Notes under the pieces: model-generated
What the model was told of the DNA's origin: nothing
What the model saw: the letters and a program-made list of their open reading frames with translations, nothing else
The model's database searches: none
Part shown: positions 46,395 to 60,339 of the stretch, one piece after another
How positions within the stretch are numbered: position 1 is the stretch's first letter
Layout: every line of letters starts with the position of its first letter
NCBI RefSeq assembly: GCF_001514145.1
Contig: NZ_KQ948657.1
Coordinates: 716,323 to 780,322 of the forward strand
Direction of reading: 5' to 3'
Length of the DNA stretch: 64,000 nucleotides
Source: Streptomyces canus
Lineage (GTDB): Bacteria > Actinomycetota > Actinomycetes > Streptomycetales > Streptomycetaceae
Made by a program: the position numbers and the translations under genes

Positions 46395-46750
46395 TACTTC
46401 TCCGGTTTCTGTGTGCCGAATGGTGAAGCTAACCTGGAACTTCGCCGACCCACGCGGTCGGGTGTGTCGAATCCGGCGGACTCCCGCCGCGAGGCGAAAA
46501 GGGCGCAGATTACGGTGGCCGCTCGAGGCTCCCCTAGTGCGGTTGAAGGCACGCACGAGAGCCAGGGCACACCCCAGGCACAAGGTCTGAGCGTACCCAG
46601 CTGATTCGCTGCGGTCAAAACAGATGGACGGCGGCAACCTCTCGGGGCGGCCGATGTCAAGCCCCTACGCCGTGGATGATCTTCGATTTCACACTGCGCA
46701 CACGTGAAAGCCGAACCCTCGGACGCCGACCGGCCCGCCGCCCACCGGGC
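46395..46750 (-). promoter_or_regulatory. str operon promoter and leader region
   Basis: 356 nt without a gene between the DUF1707/DUF4190 gene and rpsL. It holds the 25-nt element shared with the rpsJ leader (46445-46469) and a short inverted repeat CCGGCGGACTCCCGCCG nearby. The rpsL promoter is expected here but no pair of hexamers is persuasive by eye. Confidence 0.55.
46445..46469 (-). repeat. leader hairpin element, rpsL copy
   Basis: Matches 38653-38677 at 24 of 25 positions, same strand, 51-75 nt before the rpsL start. Forms CCGACC-GCGTG-GGTCGG; the flanking ACTTC on the downstream side is also shared with a 1-nt indel. Confidence 0.8.
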
Positions 46751-47407
46751 TCATCCGGAGGCGAGTCCCACGGCGATCAGCAGCGTCATCAGGATCGACC
46801 ACGCCGCGATCGACAGCCAGCCGAGCACCAGCCCGGTCAGCGCGAGCCCGTCGCCACCCTCTCCCGTCCGGTCGATCTCCGCACGCGCCGCGTGCCCGAG
46901 GATCACCGCCGGGATCCCGGTGAACCCGAAGGTCGGCACACACAGCAGCCCGCACACGGCGGCTCCGACCGCCTTCCCGTTCGCCCGCGGTCGCGGGGCG
47001 GGCAGGAAGGTCCGCGGTACGGCGGTGACGGGCGCCGGCTGCGGCACGGGACCGAGCGGCAGATCGGACACGAGCAGCGCCAGCTCCCCGACCGTACGGG
47101 CGCCGTACGCCCGCTCCACGCGCTTGTCGAACTCGGCCTTCTCCAGCCGCCCCTCCCCGTAGCCGGCCCGCAGCACATCGACGGCACGCTCACGGTCGGC
47201 GTGCGAGGCGAGCATGGCCGAGGCACTCGGCTGGGCCTGCGGGACGGGATACGCGGGCCAGGGGCGCGCCACAGGGGCGTGCGCGCCGGTCCAGGGCCGT
47301 GCTGCCGGACCGTCCCGGCCCGGCCCTGACGCCGACTCGTCCTTGCCCTGCCATGGTTGCCACGGTTGCGACACAGGAGCACCCCCTGGGCGGTCGAATG
47401 CCTCCAT
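46751..47407 (-). CDS. DUF1707 + DUF4190 domain membrane protein
   Basis: About 218 residues from ATG 47407 (GGAG 5 nt upstream); GTG 47374 with GGGGG upstream is an equally good start. After a Pro/Gln-rich head, MLASHADRERAVDVLRAGYGEGRLEKAEFDKRVERAYGARTVGEL is a clear DUF1707 domain (about 60-110). The C-terminal part has two hydrophobic helices with GKAVGAAVCGLLCV and LALTGLVLGWLSIAAW, a DUF4190-type region. Such proteins are common in Streptomyces with unknown function. Downstream of rpoC on the same strand but beyond two terminators. Confidence 0.82.
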   Translation of the reverse strand: MEAFDRPGGAPVSQPWQPWQGKDESASGPGRDGPAARPWTGAHAPVARPWPAYPVPQAQPSASAMLASHADRERAVDVLRAGYGEGRLEKAEFDKRVERAYGARTVGELALLVSDLPLGPVPQPAPVTAVPRTFLPAPRPRANGKAVGAAVCGLLCVPTFGFTGIPAVILGHAARAEIDRTGEGGDGLALTGLVLGWLSIAAWSILMTLLIAVGLASG

Positions 47408-47567
47408 GATGCTCCAACGCTCCGATACCGGGACAGGTTCCCGCATCCCCAGCCGGAAACGCCCGGACGGGTCACCCTCCTCCTCGACCGGTACGCCACG
47501 CTGCGGGCGCGGGCGGCTCCGCGGGGCTCCCGGCTGGCCGGTGGGGCCGTCGAGGCGCTCCCAGAGC

Positions 47568-47597
47568 CCTCCTGACGGTCTGCCGACCGCCAGGAGG
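47568..47597 (-). terminator. second hairpin downstream of rpoC
   Basis: A 12-bp stem (47568-47580 with 47585-47597) with one A-C mismatch and a 4-nt loop. It lies directly beyond the main rpoC terminator as a tandem backup. Confidence 0.6.
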
Positions 47598-47603
47598 CAT
47601 GCC

Positions 47604-47644
47604 GAAGGGCGGCCACCCCGTACGAAACGGGGTGACCGCCCTTC
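47604..47644 (-). terminator. rpoBC terminator
   Basis: Arms 47604-47621 and 47627-47644 give 17 paired positions with a single C-A mismatch and a 5-nt loop, 20 nt after the rpoC stop. Confidence 0.8.
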
Positions 47645-47663
47645 AGTCGTTCAGACGCAGGCC

Positions 47664-51563
<3,900 letters not shown>

Positions 51564-51621
51564 TATGCGTCAATCCCTCTCAGGGTTGTAAGTCTTGGGG
51601 TCTGAAACGGGGGTCCAGGGG

Positions 51622-51656
51622 CCGGCCGGAGGTTCCTCACCAGGTCCTCCGGCCGG
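51622..51656 (-). promoter_or_regulatory. hairpin between rpoB and rpoC
   Basis: A perfect 11-bp stem (51622-51632 with 51646-51656) and 13-nt loop in the 100-nt gap. It may adjust rpoC read-through or be a processing site. Confidence 0.45.
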
Positions 51657-51663
51657 ACTCCCG

Positions 51664-54600
51664 TCAGACCTCTTCGACGCTGCTCGGCTCGCGCCGGGAC
51701 AGGTCGATGCCGAGCTCTTCCGCCGCGCGGAAGACGTCCTCGTCGGTGTCGCGCATCTCGATGGACATGCCGTCCGAGGACAGCACCTCCACGTTGAGGC
51801 ACAGGGACTGCATCTCCTTGATGAGCACCTTGAAGGACTCGGGGATGCCGGGCTCGGGGATGTTCTCGCCCTTGACGATGGCCTCGTAGACCTTCACGCG
51901 GCCGGTGACGTCGTCGGACTTGATGGTCAGCAGCTCCTGGAGGGCGTAGGCGGCGCCGTATGCCTCCAGCGCCCACACCTCCATCTCACCGAAGCGCTGG
52001 CCACCGAACTGGGCCTTACCACCCAGCGGCTGCTGGGTGATCATCGAGTACGGACCGGTCGACCGGGCGTGCAGCTTGTCGTCGACCAGGTGGTGCAGCT
52101 TGAGGATGTACATGTAGCCGACCGAGATCGGCTCCGGGAACGGCTCGCCGGAGCGGCCGTCGAACAGCCTCGCCTTACCGGTCGGCTGCACCATGCGCTC
52201 GCCGTCACGGTTCGGGATGGTGTGGTTCAGCAGACCCGCGAGCTCGTCCTCACGCGCACCGTCGAACACCGGGGTGGCGACGTTGGTGCCCGGGGCGACC
52301 TGGTCGGCGCCGATCACCTGAAGCCGCTCCGCCCAGTCCTCGGCGAGCCCGGAGACGTCCCAGCCGCGGCTGGCGAGCCAGCCGAGGTGGATCTCCAGAA
52401 CCTGTCCCGGGTTCATTCGGGACGGCACACCGAGCGGGTTGAGGATGATGTCGACCGGGGTCCCGTCCTCGAGGAACGGCATGTCCTCGATGGGCAGGAT
52501 CTTGGAGATGACACCCTTGTTGCCGTGTCGGCCGGCGAGCTTGTCACCGTCGGTGATCTTGCGCTTCTGCGCCACGTACACGCGCACCAGCTGGTTCACA
52601 CCGGGGGGAAGCTCGTCGCCCTCCTCGCGGTCGAAGACGCGCACACCGATGACCTTGCCGGTCTCGCCGTGCGGCACCTTCAGCGAGGTGTCACGGACCT
52701 CACGGGCCTTCTCACCGAAGATCGCGCGCAGCAGGCGCTCCTCCGGCGTCAGCTCGGTCTCGCCCTTGGGCGTGACCTTGCCGACGAGGATGTCACCGGC
52801 GATGACCTCGGCACCGATGCGGATGATGCCGCGCTCGTCGAGGTCGGCGAGGACCTCCTCGGAGACGTTCGGGATGTCCCGGGTGATCTCCTCGGGGCCG
52901 AGCTTGGTGTCACGGGCGTCGACCTCGTGCTCCTCGATGTGGATCGAGGAGAGGACGTCGTCCTGCACGAGGCGCTGCGACAGGATGATCGCGTCCTCGT
53001 AGTTGTGACCCTCCCACGGCATGAACGCCACGAGCAGGTTCTTGCCGAGCGCCATCTCGCCGTTCTCGGTGGCCGCGCCGTCGGCGAGGACCTGGCCCTC
53101 GATGACGTGGTCGCCCTCGTCGATGATGACCTTCTGGTTGACCGAGGTGCCCTGGTTGGAGCGGGCGAACTTGGCCAGGCGGTACGTGATGTACGTGCCG
53201 TCGTCGTTGGCGGTGGTGATGTAGTCCGCGGAGACCTCCTGGACCACACCCGCCTTCTCGGCCTTGACCACGTCACCGGCGTCGACGGCGGAGCGGTACT
53301 CCATGCCGGTGCCGACGAGCGGGGCCTCGGACTTGATGAGCGGCACGGCCTGACGCATCATGTTCGCGCCCATGAGGGCACGGTTGGCGTCGTCGTGCTC
53401 GAGGAACGGGATCATGGCGGTCGCGACCGACACCATCTGGCGCGGCGAGACGTCCATGTAGTCCACGTCGTCACCGGGAACGTAGTCGACCTCGCCGCCA
53501 CGACGGCGGACCAGGACGCGGTTCTCGGTGAAGCGCATGTCGTCGTCGAGCGTGGCGTTGGCCTGCGCGATGACGAAGCGGTCCTCCTCGTCGGCCGTCA
53601 GGTAGTCGACGTCGTCGGTGACGATGCCCTCGACGACCTTGCGGTACGGCGTCTCCACGAAGCCGAACGCGTTGACGCGGCCGTAGGAGGCGAGCGAACC
53701 GATCAGACCGATGTTCGGGCCTTCGGGCGTCTCGATCGGGCACATGCGGCCGTAGTGGGACGGGTGCACGTCACGGACCTCGAAGCCGGCCCGCTCACGG
53801 GAGAGACCACCCGGGCCAAGAGCCGACAGACGGCGCTTGTGGGTGAGACCCGACAGCGGGTTGTTCTGGTCCATGAACTGCGACAGCTGGCTGGTGCCGA
53901 AGAACTCCTTGATGGAGGCGACGACCGGCCGGATGTTGATCAGGGTCTGCGGCGTGATCGCCTCGACGTCCTGGGTCGTCATGCGCTCACGCACGACGCG
54001 CTCCATACGAGCCAGACCCGTGCGGACCTGGTTCTGGATGAGCTCGCCGACGCTGCGCAGACGACGGTTGCCGAAGTGGTCGATGTCGTCGGTCTCGACG
54101 ACGATGTTCGTGCCGCTGTCGCCGACCGTCTCGGTCTCGCCCGCGTGCAGCTTCACCAGGTACTTGATCGTCGAGATGATGTCCTCGACGGTCAGGATGC
54201 CCGCGTCGAGCGGAGCCTCCGCACCCAGCTTCTTGTTGACCTTGTAACGGCCGACCTTGGCGAGGTCGTAGCGCTTCGGGTTGAAGTAGAGGTTCTCGAG
54301 CAGCGTCTGCGCGGCCTCACGGGTCGGGGGCTCGCCCGGACGCAGCTTGCGGTAGATGTCGAGCAGCGCGTCGTCCTGGCCCTGGGTGTGGTCCTTCTCC
54401 AGGGTGGCGCGCATCGACTCGTACTCGCCGAACTCCTCGAGGATCTGCTCGGTGGTCCAGCCGAGAGCCTTCAGGAGCACGGTGACGGACTGCTTGCGCT
54501 TGCGGTCGATACGGACACCGACCATGTCGCGCTTGTCGATCTCCATCTCCAGCCAGGCACCCCGGGAGGGGATGATCTTGGCCGAGAAGATGTCCTTGTC

Positions 54601-55149
54601 GGACGTCTTGTCGATGGAGGAGTCGAAGTAGACGCCCGGCGAGCGGACCAGCTGCGACACCACGACACGCTCGGTGCCGTTGATGACGAAGGTGCCCTTG
54701 TGGGTCATGAGCGGGAAGTCGCCCATGAAGACCGTCTGGGACTTGATCTCGCCGGTCTCGTTGTTGGTGAACTCGGCCGTCACGAAGAGCGGGGCCGCGT
54801 ACGTGAAGTCGCGGTCCTTGCACTCGTCGATGCTGTTCTTCGGCGGCTCGAAACGGTGGTCACGGAACGTCAGCGACATCGACCCGGAGAAGTCCTCGAT
54901 CGGGGAGATCTCCTCGAAGATCTCCTCCAGACCGGACTTGGTGGGGACGTCCTGACCTGACTCCAGAGCCTCCTCGACCCGACTCTGCCAAGCGGTGTTC
55001 CCGAGCAGCCAGTCAAAGCTCTCGGTCTGCAGCGCGAGCAGGTTGGGAACCTCGAGAGGCTCCTTGATCTTTGCAAAAGAGATGCGCAGCGGGGCGGTGC
55101 TGGCGGCGTTGTTCGTATTCGCGGTCGAGGCAGTGCGCGAGGCGGCCAA
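51664..55149 (-). CDS. rpoB: DNA-directed RNA polymerase subunit beta
   Basis: 1161 residues from TTG at 55149, where AAGGA precedes by 7 nt and the protein begins (M)[13 protein letters not shown]; this start puts the rifampicin-region His at 437, the S. coelicolor number as I remember it. The upstream ATG 55179 would add ten residues. The rif region [25 protein letters not shown] is wild-type. C-terminal motifs include [11 protein letters not shown] and [23 protein letters not shown]. It catalyses transcription with RpoA and RpoC. It has its own promoter at 55333-55361. Confidence 0.97.
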   Translation of the reverse strand: MAASRTASTANTNNAASTAPLRISFAKIKEPLEVPNLLALQTESFDWLLGNTAWQSRVEEALESGQDVPTKSGLEEIFEEISPIEDFSGSMSLTFRDHRFEPPKNSIDECKDRDFTYAAPLFVTAEFTNNETGEIKSQTVFMGDFPLMTHKGTFVINGTERVVVSQLVRSPGVYFDSSIDKTSDKDIFSAKIIPSRGAWLEMEIDKRDMVGVRIDRKRKQSVTVLLKALGWTTEQILEEFGEYESMRATLEKDHTQGQDDALLDIYRKLRPGEPPTREAAQTLLENLYFNPKRYDLAKVGRYKVNKKLGAEAPLDAGILTVEDIISTIKYLVKLHAGETETVGDSGTNIVVETDDIDHFGNRRLRSVGELIQNQVRTGLARMERVVRERMTTQDVEAITPQTLINIRPVVASIKEFFGTSQLSQFMDQNNPLSGLTHKRRLSALGPGGLSRERAGFEVRDVHPSHYGRMCPIETPEGPNIGLIGSLASYGRVNAFGFVETPYRKVVEGIVTDDVDYLTADEEDRFVIAQANATLDDDMRFTENRVLVRRRGGEVDYVPGDDVDYMDVSPRQMVSVATAMIPFLEHDDANRALMGANMMRQAVPLIKSEAPLVGTGMEYRSAVDAGDVVKAEKAGVVQEVSADYITTANDDGTYITYRLAKFARSNQGTSVNQKVIIDEGDHVIEGQVLADGAATENGEMALGKNLLVAFMPWEGHNYEDAIILSQRLVQDDVLSSIHIEEHEVDARDTKLGPEEITRDIPNVSEEVLADLDERGIIRIGAEVIAGDILVGKVTPKGETELTPEERLLRAIFGEKAREVRDTSLKVPHGETGKVIGVRVFDREEGDELPPGVNQLVRVYVAQKRKITDGDKLAGRHGNKGVISKILPIEDMPFLEDGTPVDIILNPLGVPSRMNPGQVLEIHLGWLASRGWDVSGLAEDWAERLQVIGADQVAPGTNVATPVFDGAREDELAGLLNHTIPNRDGERMVQPTGKARLFDGRSGEPFPEPISVGYMYILKLHHLVDDKLHARSTGPYSMITQQPLGGKAQFGGQRFGEMEVWALEAYGAAYALQELLTIKSDDVTGRVKVYEAIVKGENIPEPGIPESFKVLIKEMQSLCLNVEVLSSDGMSIEMRDTDEDVFRAAEELGIDLSRREPSSVEEV

Positions 55150-55332
55150 GAGGGGGTCCTTCCGAGGGCTCGGACTCACTACGCGCTCCCCGGACCCTCA
55201 CCCACGGCACAGAGACAGGTATCTCCGGTTCGGCCGAATGGCCAGCTCAGAGATGGTCCGATCATCGATGCTCAGGCGAGGGCAGACCCCTGGTGACGGG
55301 CAGGGGGCAGCTAACAGGCAGCGCAAAGGGTC

Positions 55333-55361
55333 AGTGTAGCCACTTGGCGCACTGATGTCCA
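55333..55361 (-). promoter_or_regulatory. rpoB promoter
   Basis: On the minus strand TGGACA (55356-55361) and TACACT (55333-55338) are separated by exactly 17 nt. Both fit the HrdB/sigma-70-type consensus. Transcription would begin near 55326, giving a leader of about 175 nt. Confidence 0.75.
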
Positions 55362-55632
55362 GCCCTGCTTTTCTGCCCAGTCTTCAAAAACTCTCGCTGC
55401 CCTCAACGTCCTCGGCATGCCTGCCCTCAACGCACGTTGATACTGCCCTCTTCGTCACCGATCCATGCCTCGGATTCGGACCGTTCTGGCGACGCGTCCT
55501 GAGAATTGCGCGCTGCGTGCGGTTCGTCAAGGCCCCCCAGCCCGAACCAGGGCGTTCGGGAGACACGACGAAGATCACCATACCCCCCGCCCCGGAGGCG
55601 GCAAGGTAACCGTGGCCGCGCCCCCAGGAACG

Positions 55633-55670
55633 CCGAAGAGCGACCACCCGGATGGATGATCGCTCTTCGG
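55633..55670 (-). terminator. rplL-rpoB terminator or attenuator
   Basis: A perfect 11-bp stem (55633-55643 with 55660-55670), 40 nt after the rplL stop. Equivalent attenuators between rplL and rpoB are known in other bacteria and allow partial read-through. Confidence 0.65.
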
Positions 55671-55710
55671 TGCTTGCGCGTTACAGGTCCCGCGGAACCT
55701 GTGAGAGGTG

Positions 55711-56091
55711 TTACTTGACCTCGACGGAGGCGCCGGCGCCCTTGAGGGACTCGGCAGCCTTCTCGGCGGCCTCCTTGGCGACCTTCTCGAGAACGGGCTT
55801 CGGGGCGCCGTCCACGAGGTCCTTGGCCTCCTTCAGACCCAGGGAGGTCAGCTCACGCACGACCTTGATGACCTGGATCTTCTTCTCGCCGGCACCCGTG
55901 AGGATGACGTCGAACTCGTCCTGCTCCTCGGGGGCCTCGGCAACGGCGGCCGGGCCGGCGGGGGCTGCGGCGACCGCGGCGGCGGCGGTGACGTCGAACT
56001 TCTCCTCGAAGGCCTTCACGAACTCGGAGAGCTCGATGAGGGTCATCTCCTCGAACTGCGCGAGCAGGTCTTCCTGGCTGAGCTTCGCCAT
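55711..56091 (-). CDS. rplL: 50S ribosomal protein L7/L12 (bL12)
   Basis: 126 residues from ATG 56091 ([16 protein letters not shown]). The N-terminal dimerisation domain is followed by an Ala/Pro hinge (about 38-58) and the factor-binding domain with [21 protein letters not shown] and [16 protein letters not shown]. It forms the flexible stalk that recruits translation factors. The ATG at 56136 is too far upstream of the conserved start. Confidence 0.97.
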   Translation of the reverse strand: MAKLSQEDLLAQFEEMTLIELSEFVKAFEEKFDVTAAAAVAAAPAGPAAVAEAPEEQDEFDVILTGAGEKKIQVIKVVRELTSLGLKEAKDLVDGAPKPVLEKVAKEAAEKAAESLKGAGASVEVK

Positions 56092-56217
56092 GATGGGCGA
56101 TCCTTCCACTAATTCGGCTGGTGCCGGTATGTACATGTCTGGCGGGCGTACGTTCGGCCCGCGACGACCGTCACCTCAGGCGGGACGCCTCAGGCAGCGA
56201 TCATTTCGGGAGCCGAA

Positions 56218-56748
56218 TTACTCGGCACCGCCCTGCTCGCCCTGCTTGGCACGAAGCGCGTCCACGGTGCGGACGAGCTTCGACGGGAGCGCCTGGAAGA
56301 CCTGAGCAGCCTGAGTCTGCTTGCCCTTGAAGGCGCCCGCCAGCTTGGCGAGCAGAACCTCGCGGGACTCGAGGTCCGCAAGCTTCTTGATCTCGTCGGC
56401 GGACAGCGCCTTGCCGTCAAGGACACCGCCCTTGATGACGAGGTTCGGGTTGTCCTTGGCGAAGTCACGAAGACCCTTCGCCGACTCCACCGGGTCACCG
56501 GTGACGAAGGCGACCGCCGTCGGACCGTTGAACAGGTCGTCGAGCGTCGTGATCCCGGCCTCGTTGGCCGCAATCTTGGTCAGCGTGTTCTTCACCACGG
56601 CGTACTGGGCGTTCTCACCGAGCGAACGACGCAGCGTCTTGAGCTGCGCCACGGTGAGACCCCGGTACTCGGTCAGCACGGCGGCGTTCGAGCTGCGGAA
56701 CTGCTCCGTCAGCTCGGCTACCGCGGCAGCCTTGTCGGGCCTTGCCAT
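56218..56748 (-). CDS. rplJ: 50S ribosomal protein L10 (uL10)
   Basis: 176 residues from ATG 56748 ([17 protein letters not shown]), after AAGGAGG. The RNA-binding half with [19 protein letters not shown] and NTLTKIA, and the C-terminal helix that binds L12 dimers, are as expected. L10-L12 commonly represses its own mRNA by binding the leader, here 56749-57000. Confidence 0.96.
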   Translation of the reverse strand: MARPDKAAAVAELTEQFRSSNAAVLTEYRGLTVAQLKTLRRSLGENAQYAVVKNTLTKIAANEAGITTLDDLFNGPTAVAFVTGDPVESAKGLRDFAKDNPNLVIKGGVLDGKALSADEIKKLADLESREVLLAKLAGAFKGKQTQAAQVFQALPSKLVRTVDALRAKQGEQGGAE

Positions 56749-57032
56749 AGAGCGTCGGCCTCCTTCCGGGTGATGAGGACCGCTCAGAAGGGGCTGAACA
56801 AACGAAACGCCCCGGCGCAGGCGCACGGGGCGTAGCTCGACCGGCATCACATACGCAATGCATGTGGTCCAGGAGCGACTTCCACATTCACCTGCGCGGG
56901 TCGTCCGCGGTTACAGCGGATCCTTCGGCCACTGCACCCTCTTGCGAGAACACAGCAACGACCAGCGGTCTTTGGCTTCTGTAGGAGCGTACGTGACCGG
57001 ATCCCTGTCAAGCAAATCCGGTCCTACGACGC
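56749..57032 (-). ncRNA. rplJ leader (putative L10 leader) and promoter region
   Basis: About 284 nt upstream of rplJ hold no gene. A 7-bp stem (56807-56813 with 56827-56833) with additional inner pairing resembles part of the L10-leader fold used for autoregulation. A perfect -35 box TTGACA lies at 57006-57011 (minus), but no good -10 follows at the right distance (GTACGC is the nearest). The L10-leader call rests on position and one hairpin only. Confidence 0.45.
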
Positions 57033-57884
57033 TCAGCTGCTCTGGAGTTCCTTCATCATCTCGGCCAGGTCCGCGGTGTCCTTGGCGGGCGGCGCCGTGA
57101 CGGTCACCGGCTTGTTGTAGTCGAGGAAGGTGAAGGTCATGTCGAACTTGCCCTTGTCCGCGTCACCCTGCATGCGGAACTGCTTGGCGTGGTCCTCACC
57201 GTCGACCCACATGTCCATCGTGAACTTGTCCAGGCCCAGCTTCTCCAGCTGCTCGGTGCTCTTCTCGCGCTGCTCGCGGACCGACTTGTCGGCGTCCTTG
57301 TAGGAGGCCTTGAGCTCGGCCAGCGTGACGTCGCCCGCGTAGTGGGTCGTCTTGACCCCGTCGACCGTCTCGGTGCCGACCTTCTTCACGTCCTTGGCCC
57401 CGTTGAGGAAGGAGGACATGGAGGCCGGGTTCTGGTCGGCCTGGCCGGCGCCGGGCGCGGTGGCGCCGAGGTCACCGTCCTTGCCGAGCGAGGACAGGTC
57501 GAACTTCATCCACTTCTTGCCGTCCATCTCCTTGGCCAGCTCGGCGTTGCCGCCGATGTACATGGCCTTGTCGACGAGCCGGATCTCAGCGGAGCCCTGC
57601 TTGGGCGCGGTCATCTTCATGCTCATCGCGAGGTCGGGCTTGGTCCGCATGGAGGCCTCGGCCACCACCTGCCCCTGCTCGGGCATCTCGCCCTTCATGC
57701 GGTAGCGGAAGGAGGTGATCTCCTCCGTGTTCTTCGCCGCCTTGGCGACCGCCGCCGCGGGCGTCATCTCGGGCGATTCCTCGCCCCCCTTGGAACAGCT
57801 CACCGCACCCGCGGCGAGGGCCGCGGCGGCGAGCCCCGCGCCGATGGTCCGGCGGTGCGCGGAACGTCGTACAGAAGTAGCCAT
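57033..57884 (-). CDS. putative lipoprotein, LppX/LprAFG-like fold
   Basis: 283 residues from ATG 57884 (GGGGGG 5 nt upstream). The signal peptide ends AGAVSC with the lipid Cys near residue 30. The mature part repeats a pattern seen in mycobacterial LppX/LprG-type lipid carriers: [23 protein letters not shown], the block [26 protein letters not shown], and [16 protein letters not shown]. These fold as half-barrels that hold lipids; the ligand here is unknown. It is a tandem paralogue of the next gene and sits between rplA and rplJ. Confidence 0.8.
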   Translation of the reverse strand: MATSVRRSAHRRTIGAGLAAAALAAGAVSCSKGGEESPEMTPAAAVAKAAKNTEEITSFRYRMKGEMPEQGQVVAEASMRTKPDLAMSMKMTAPKQGSAEIRLVDKAMYIGGNAELAKEMDGKKWMKFDLSSLGKDGDLGATAPGAGQADQNPASMSSFLNGAKDVKKVGTETVDGVKTTHYAGDVTLAELKASYKDADKSVREQREKSTEQLEKLGLDKFTMDMWVDGEDHAKQFRMQGDADKGKFDMTFTFLDYNKPVTVTAPPAKDTADLAEMMKELQSS

Positions 57885-57974
57885 TGATTCCCCCCAAGGA
57901 ACACATGGTCGATTCACAGCAAGACCGCGAGCCTATCCGAGAGGGACGCCTGGGATCCGCGAATTCCCTGTGGC

Positions 57975-58814
57975 TCAGGTGGGGTTGGTGCTCGACTGTG
58001 ACAGGAGGGCCTTGAAGTCCTCGGTGTCGGCGGCCGGCGGCTTCCGTACCGCGACCTTGACGCCGTAGTCGCTGTAGTGGGCGGTCTGGGTCACCCTGCC
58101 GTTCGTCGTGCTGGTCTTCTCGACCTTCTTGACCAGGAGGTTCTTCTCGTTGATCCAGATGTCGACGGTCTCGGCGGTGACGTCGGCGTCCTGGAGGCGC
58201 TGCCGGAGCTCGGTGTCGGTGACGTCCCCGACCCGCACGGTGCCGGCGTAGTGCGTGGCGGCCTGGCCGTCCACGGTCTCCCGGCCGACCTCGCGCACGT
58301 CCCCGGAGTCCAGCAGCAGTCTCACCGACTGGTTGGGGGTGGTGGAGCGCATCTGGTCGGCGAGGTCGGCGCCGCCGCCGAGTGTCTTCAGGTCGTCGTA
58401 GGCGTACCTGAGCCAGTGCTTGCCGCCCATTTTGGCGGCGAAGGTGTCGCCCATGCGCGCGTAGTAGGCGTCGGAGAGGTAGCGGGCCTCCATGGAGGTG
58501 ACGCCGAGGTCGCGCATCGCCTCGGCCGCCGTGCCGCCGGTGTAGTCGATGGTGAGGCTGCCGGAGAGGCCGTCGCGCCAGGCGAGGACGCCGTCGGCGG
58601 TCAGGGACAGCTGGGTGCCCATCACGGTGGTGGACCTCACCCGGGCCGTCTCGGCCCGCTCGGTGGACCGCTCGGCGGTGCGCAGGGCCGGGAGGGCGGC
58701 GGGGGCCGAGGCGGGGCGCTTGTCCTGCGGCTCGTCGGAGGAGCCCGAGGACGTGCAGGCGGCCAGTCCCGTCAGCGCGGCGGCCGTCGTGACCCAGACC
58801 GTCGTCCTCTTCAT
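57975..58814 (-). CDS. putative lipoprotein, paralogue of the preceding gene
   Basis: 279 residues, MKRTTVWVTTAAALTGLAAC with lipid Cys at 20. It shares with its neighbour the block REVGRETVDGQAATHYAGTVRVGDV, the VDIWINEKNLLVKKVE strand pair, and a C-terminal VRKPPAADTEDFKALL matching [15 protein letters not shown]. The two arose by tandem duplication. The gap between them is 90 nt on the same strand, so they may be co-expressed. Confidence 0.8.
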   Translation of the reverse strand: MKRTTVWVTTAAALTGLAACTSSGSSDEPQDKRPASAPAALPALRTAERSTERAETARVRSTTVMGTQLSLTADGVLAWRDGLSGSLTIDYTGGTAAEAMRDLGVTSMEARYLSDAYYARMGDTFAAKMGGKHWLRYAYDDLKTLGGGADLADQMRSTTPNQSVRLLLDSGDVREVGRETVDGQAATHYAGTVRVGDVTDTELRQRLQDADVTAETVDIWINEKNLLVKKVEKTSTTNGRVTQTAHYSDYGVKVAVRKPPAADTEDFKALLSQSSTNPT

Positions 58815-58880
58815 GCGTCCCCCTGGTGCAAGTGCCCTGCTCGCACGCTAACCCAGAGCGCAGCACCCGCACATGGCAAC

Positions 58881-58910
58881 GGGCCCCGCACCTGGAAAGG
58901 TGCGGGGCCC
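58881..58910 (-). terminator. rplKA terminator
   Basis: A perfect 13-bp stem (58881-58893 with 58898-58910) and loop GGAA, 17 nt after the rplA stop. It separates rplK-rplA from the lipoprotein genes. Confidence 0.82.
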
Positions 58911-58927
58911 GGGAACCTGCCGGTGTC

Positions 58928-59653
58928 TCAGACCGCGGCCGGGTCCTCCTCGACGAGGAGGTTGCGGGTGCGGTTGGAGTCCAGCGGAATGCCGGGGCCC
59001 ATCGTGGTGCTGATGGCGGCCTTCCTGATGTAGCGACCCTTGGCGGCGGACGGCTTCAGACGGAGGATCTCCTCCAGCGCCGCGCCGTAGTTCTCCACCA
59101 GCTTGGTGTCGTCGAACGACGTCTTGCCGATGATGAAGTGCAGGTTCGAGTGCTTGTCGACGCGGAACTCGATCTTGCCGCCCTTGATGTCGGTGACAGC
59201 CTTGGTGACATCGGGGGTGACGGTGCCGGTCTTGGGGTTCGGCATGAGGCCACGGGGACCGAGCACGCGGCCGAGGCGGCCGACCTTGCCCATGAGGTCC
59301 GGGGTGGCGACGACGGCGTCGAAGTCCAGACGGCCCTTCGACACCTCGTCGATGAGCTCGTCGGCGCCGACGATGTCGGCGCCCGCGGCACGAGCGGCCT
59401 CGGCACGGTCACCGGTCGCGAAGACCAGGACCCGGGCGGTCTTACCGGTGCCGTGCGGGAGGTTCACGGTGCCACGGACCATCTGGTCGGCCTTGCGCGG
59501 GTCGACACCCAGACGGAAGGCGACCTCGACGGTGCCGTCGAACTTGGACGTGGAGGTCTCCTTGGCGAGACGGACGGCCTCGAGCGGGGCGTACAGCTTC
59601 TCCCGGTCGATCTTCTCGTCCGCAGCGCGAAGGGCCTTGCTGCGCTTGCTCAC
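58928..59653 (-). CDS. rplA: 50S ribosomal protein L1 (uL1)
   Basis: 241 residues from GTG 59653, with AGGAG 6 nt upstream, beginning (M)[14 protein letters not shown]. Signatures are [40 protein letters not shown] and [19 protein letters not shown]. It forms the L1 stalk that handles deacylated tRNA, and in many bacteria represses rplKA translation. Confidence 0.97.
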   Translation of the reverse strand: MSKRSKALRAADEKIDREKLYAPLEAVRLAKETSTSKFDGTVEVAFRLGVDPRKADQMVRGTVNLPHGTGKTARVLVFATGDRAEAARAAGADIVGADELIDEVSKGRLDFDAVVATPDLMGKVGRLGRVLGPRGLMPNPKTGTVTPDVTKAVTDIKGGKIEFRVDKHSNLHFIIGKTSFDDTKLVENYGAALEEILRLKPSAAKGRYIRKAAISTTMGPGIPLDSNRTRNLLVEEDPAAV

Positions 59654-59736
59654 AACTGCTCCTGTGTGTTCTGAAAGGAGTCGTGGTACGGGCCGAGCAG
59701 GCCCTGCCACTTCTGCTTTGTACGGGGGGTTGGGGC

Positions 59737-60171
59737 TCAGCCCTCGACCGTGACGCCCATGGAACGCGCGGTACCGGCGATGATCTTCGCGGCGGCGTCC
59801 AGGTCGTTGGCGTTGAGGTCGGGCATCTTGGTGGTGGCGATCTCGCGGACCTGCGCCTGGGTGATCTTGGCGACCTTGGTCTTGTGCGGCTCGCCGGAGC
59901 CCTTGTCCACGCCCGCGGCCTTGAGGATCATCTTGGCGGCCGGCGGCGTCTTGGTGATGAAGGTGAAGGAGCGGTCCTCGTAGACCGTGATCTCCACCGG
60001 GATCACCCAGCCACGCTGCGACTCGGTCGCGGCGTTGTACGCCTTGCAGAACTCCATGATGTTGACGCCGTGCTGACCCAGCGCGGGGCCGACCGGCGGA
60101 GCCGGGTTGGCGGCACCGGCCTGGATCTGGAGCTTGATGAGCCCCGTGACCTTCTTCTTCTTGGGAGGCAT
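59737..60171 (-). CDS. rplK: 50S ribosomal protein L11 (uL11)
   Basis: 144 residues from ATG 60171 ([19 protein letters not shown]). [20 protein letters not shown] and the C-terminal rRNA-binding domain are typical. L11 is the thiostrepton site and activates RelA; in Streptomyces rplK is also known as relC. The longer frame to 60270 is non-conserved. Confidence 0.97.
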   Translation of the reverse strand: MPPKKKKVTGLIKLQIQAGAANPAPPVGPALGQHGVNIMEFCKAYNAATESQRGWVIPVEITVYEDRSFTFITKTPPAAKMILKAAGVDKGSGEPHKTKVAKITQAQVREIATTKMPDLNANDLDAAAKIIAGTARSMGVTVEG

Positions 60172-60242
60172 AGCTCTCCGGTTCCTCTCTTCGGGTCCTA
60201 CCCGGGCCCAGATTGCTCCTCTGGACGCAGGCATACCGCACA

Positions 60243-60270
60243 ACGATAGCGGGTATAGATGCGCGGCCAA
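60243..60270 (-). promoter_or_regulatory. possible rplKA promoter
   Basis: TTGGCC (60265-60270) and TATCGT (60243-60248) on the minus strand are 16 nt apart, just after the nusG terminator and ~70 nt before rplK. Plausible but weak boxes. Confidence 0.4.
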
Positions 60271-60318
60271 AAACCGAGCAGGTCAGACAGGCTGCGAAAG
60301 CCCGTCTGACCTGCTCGG
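60268..60318 (-). terminator. nusG terminator
   Basis: A perfect 15-bp stem (60274-60288 with 60304-60318), extended inside by GGCT/AGCC, followed on the minus strand by a run of five T. It lies 22 nt after the nusG stop. Confidence 0.9.
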
Positions 60319-60339
60319 AAGCATGCGGTCCGCAGAACC

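Larger units (their letters stand above)
55150..55710 (-). promoter_or_regulatory. rplL-rpoB intergenic region
   Basis: 561 nt without a supported gene. It starts (in transcription order) with the rplL terminator/attenuator (55633-55670), then an unremarkable stretch, then the rpoB promoter (55333-55361) and a ~175-nt leader. Short ORFs here have no coding support. Confidence 0.65.

Noticed and set aside
46694..47162. Plus-strand frames opposite the DUF1707/DUF4190 gene
   Set aside because: No conserved motif; the minus-strand frame has two recognisable domains.
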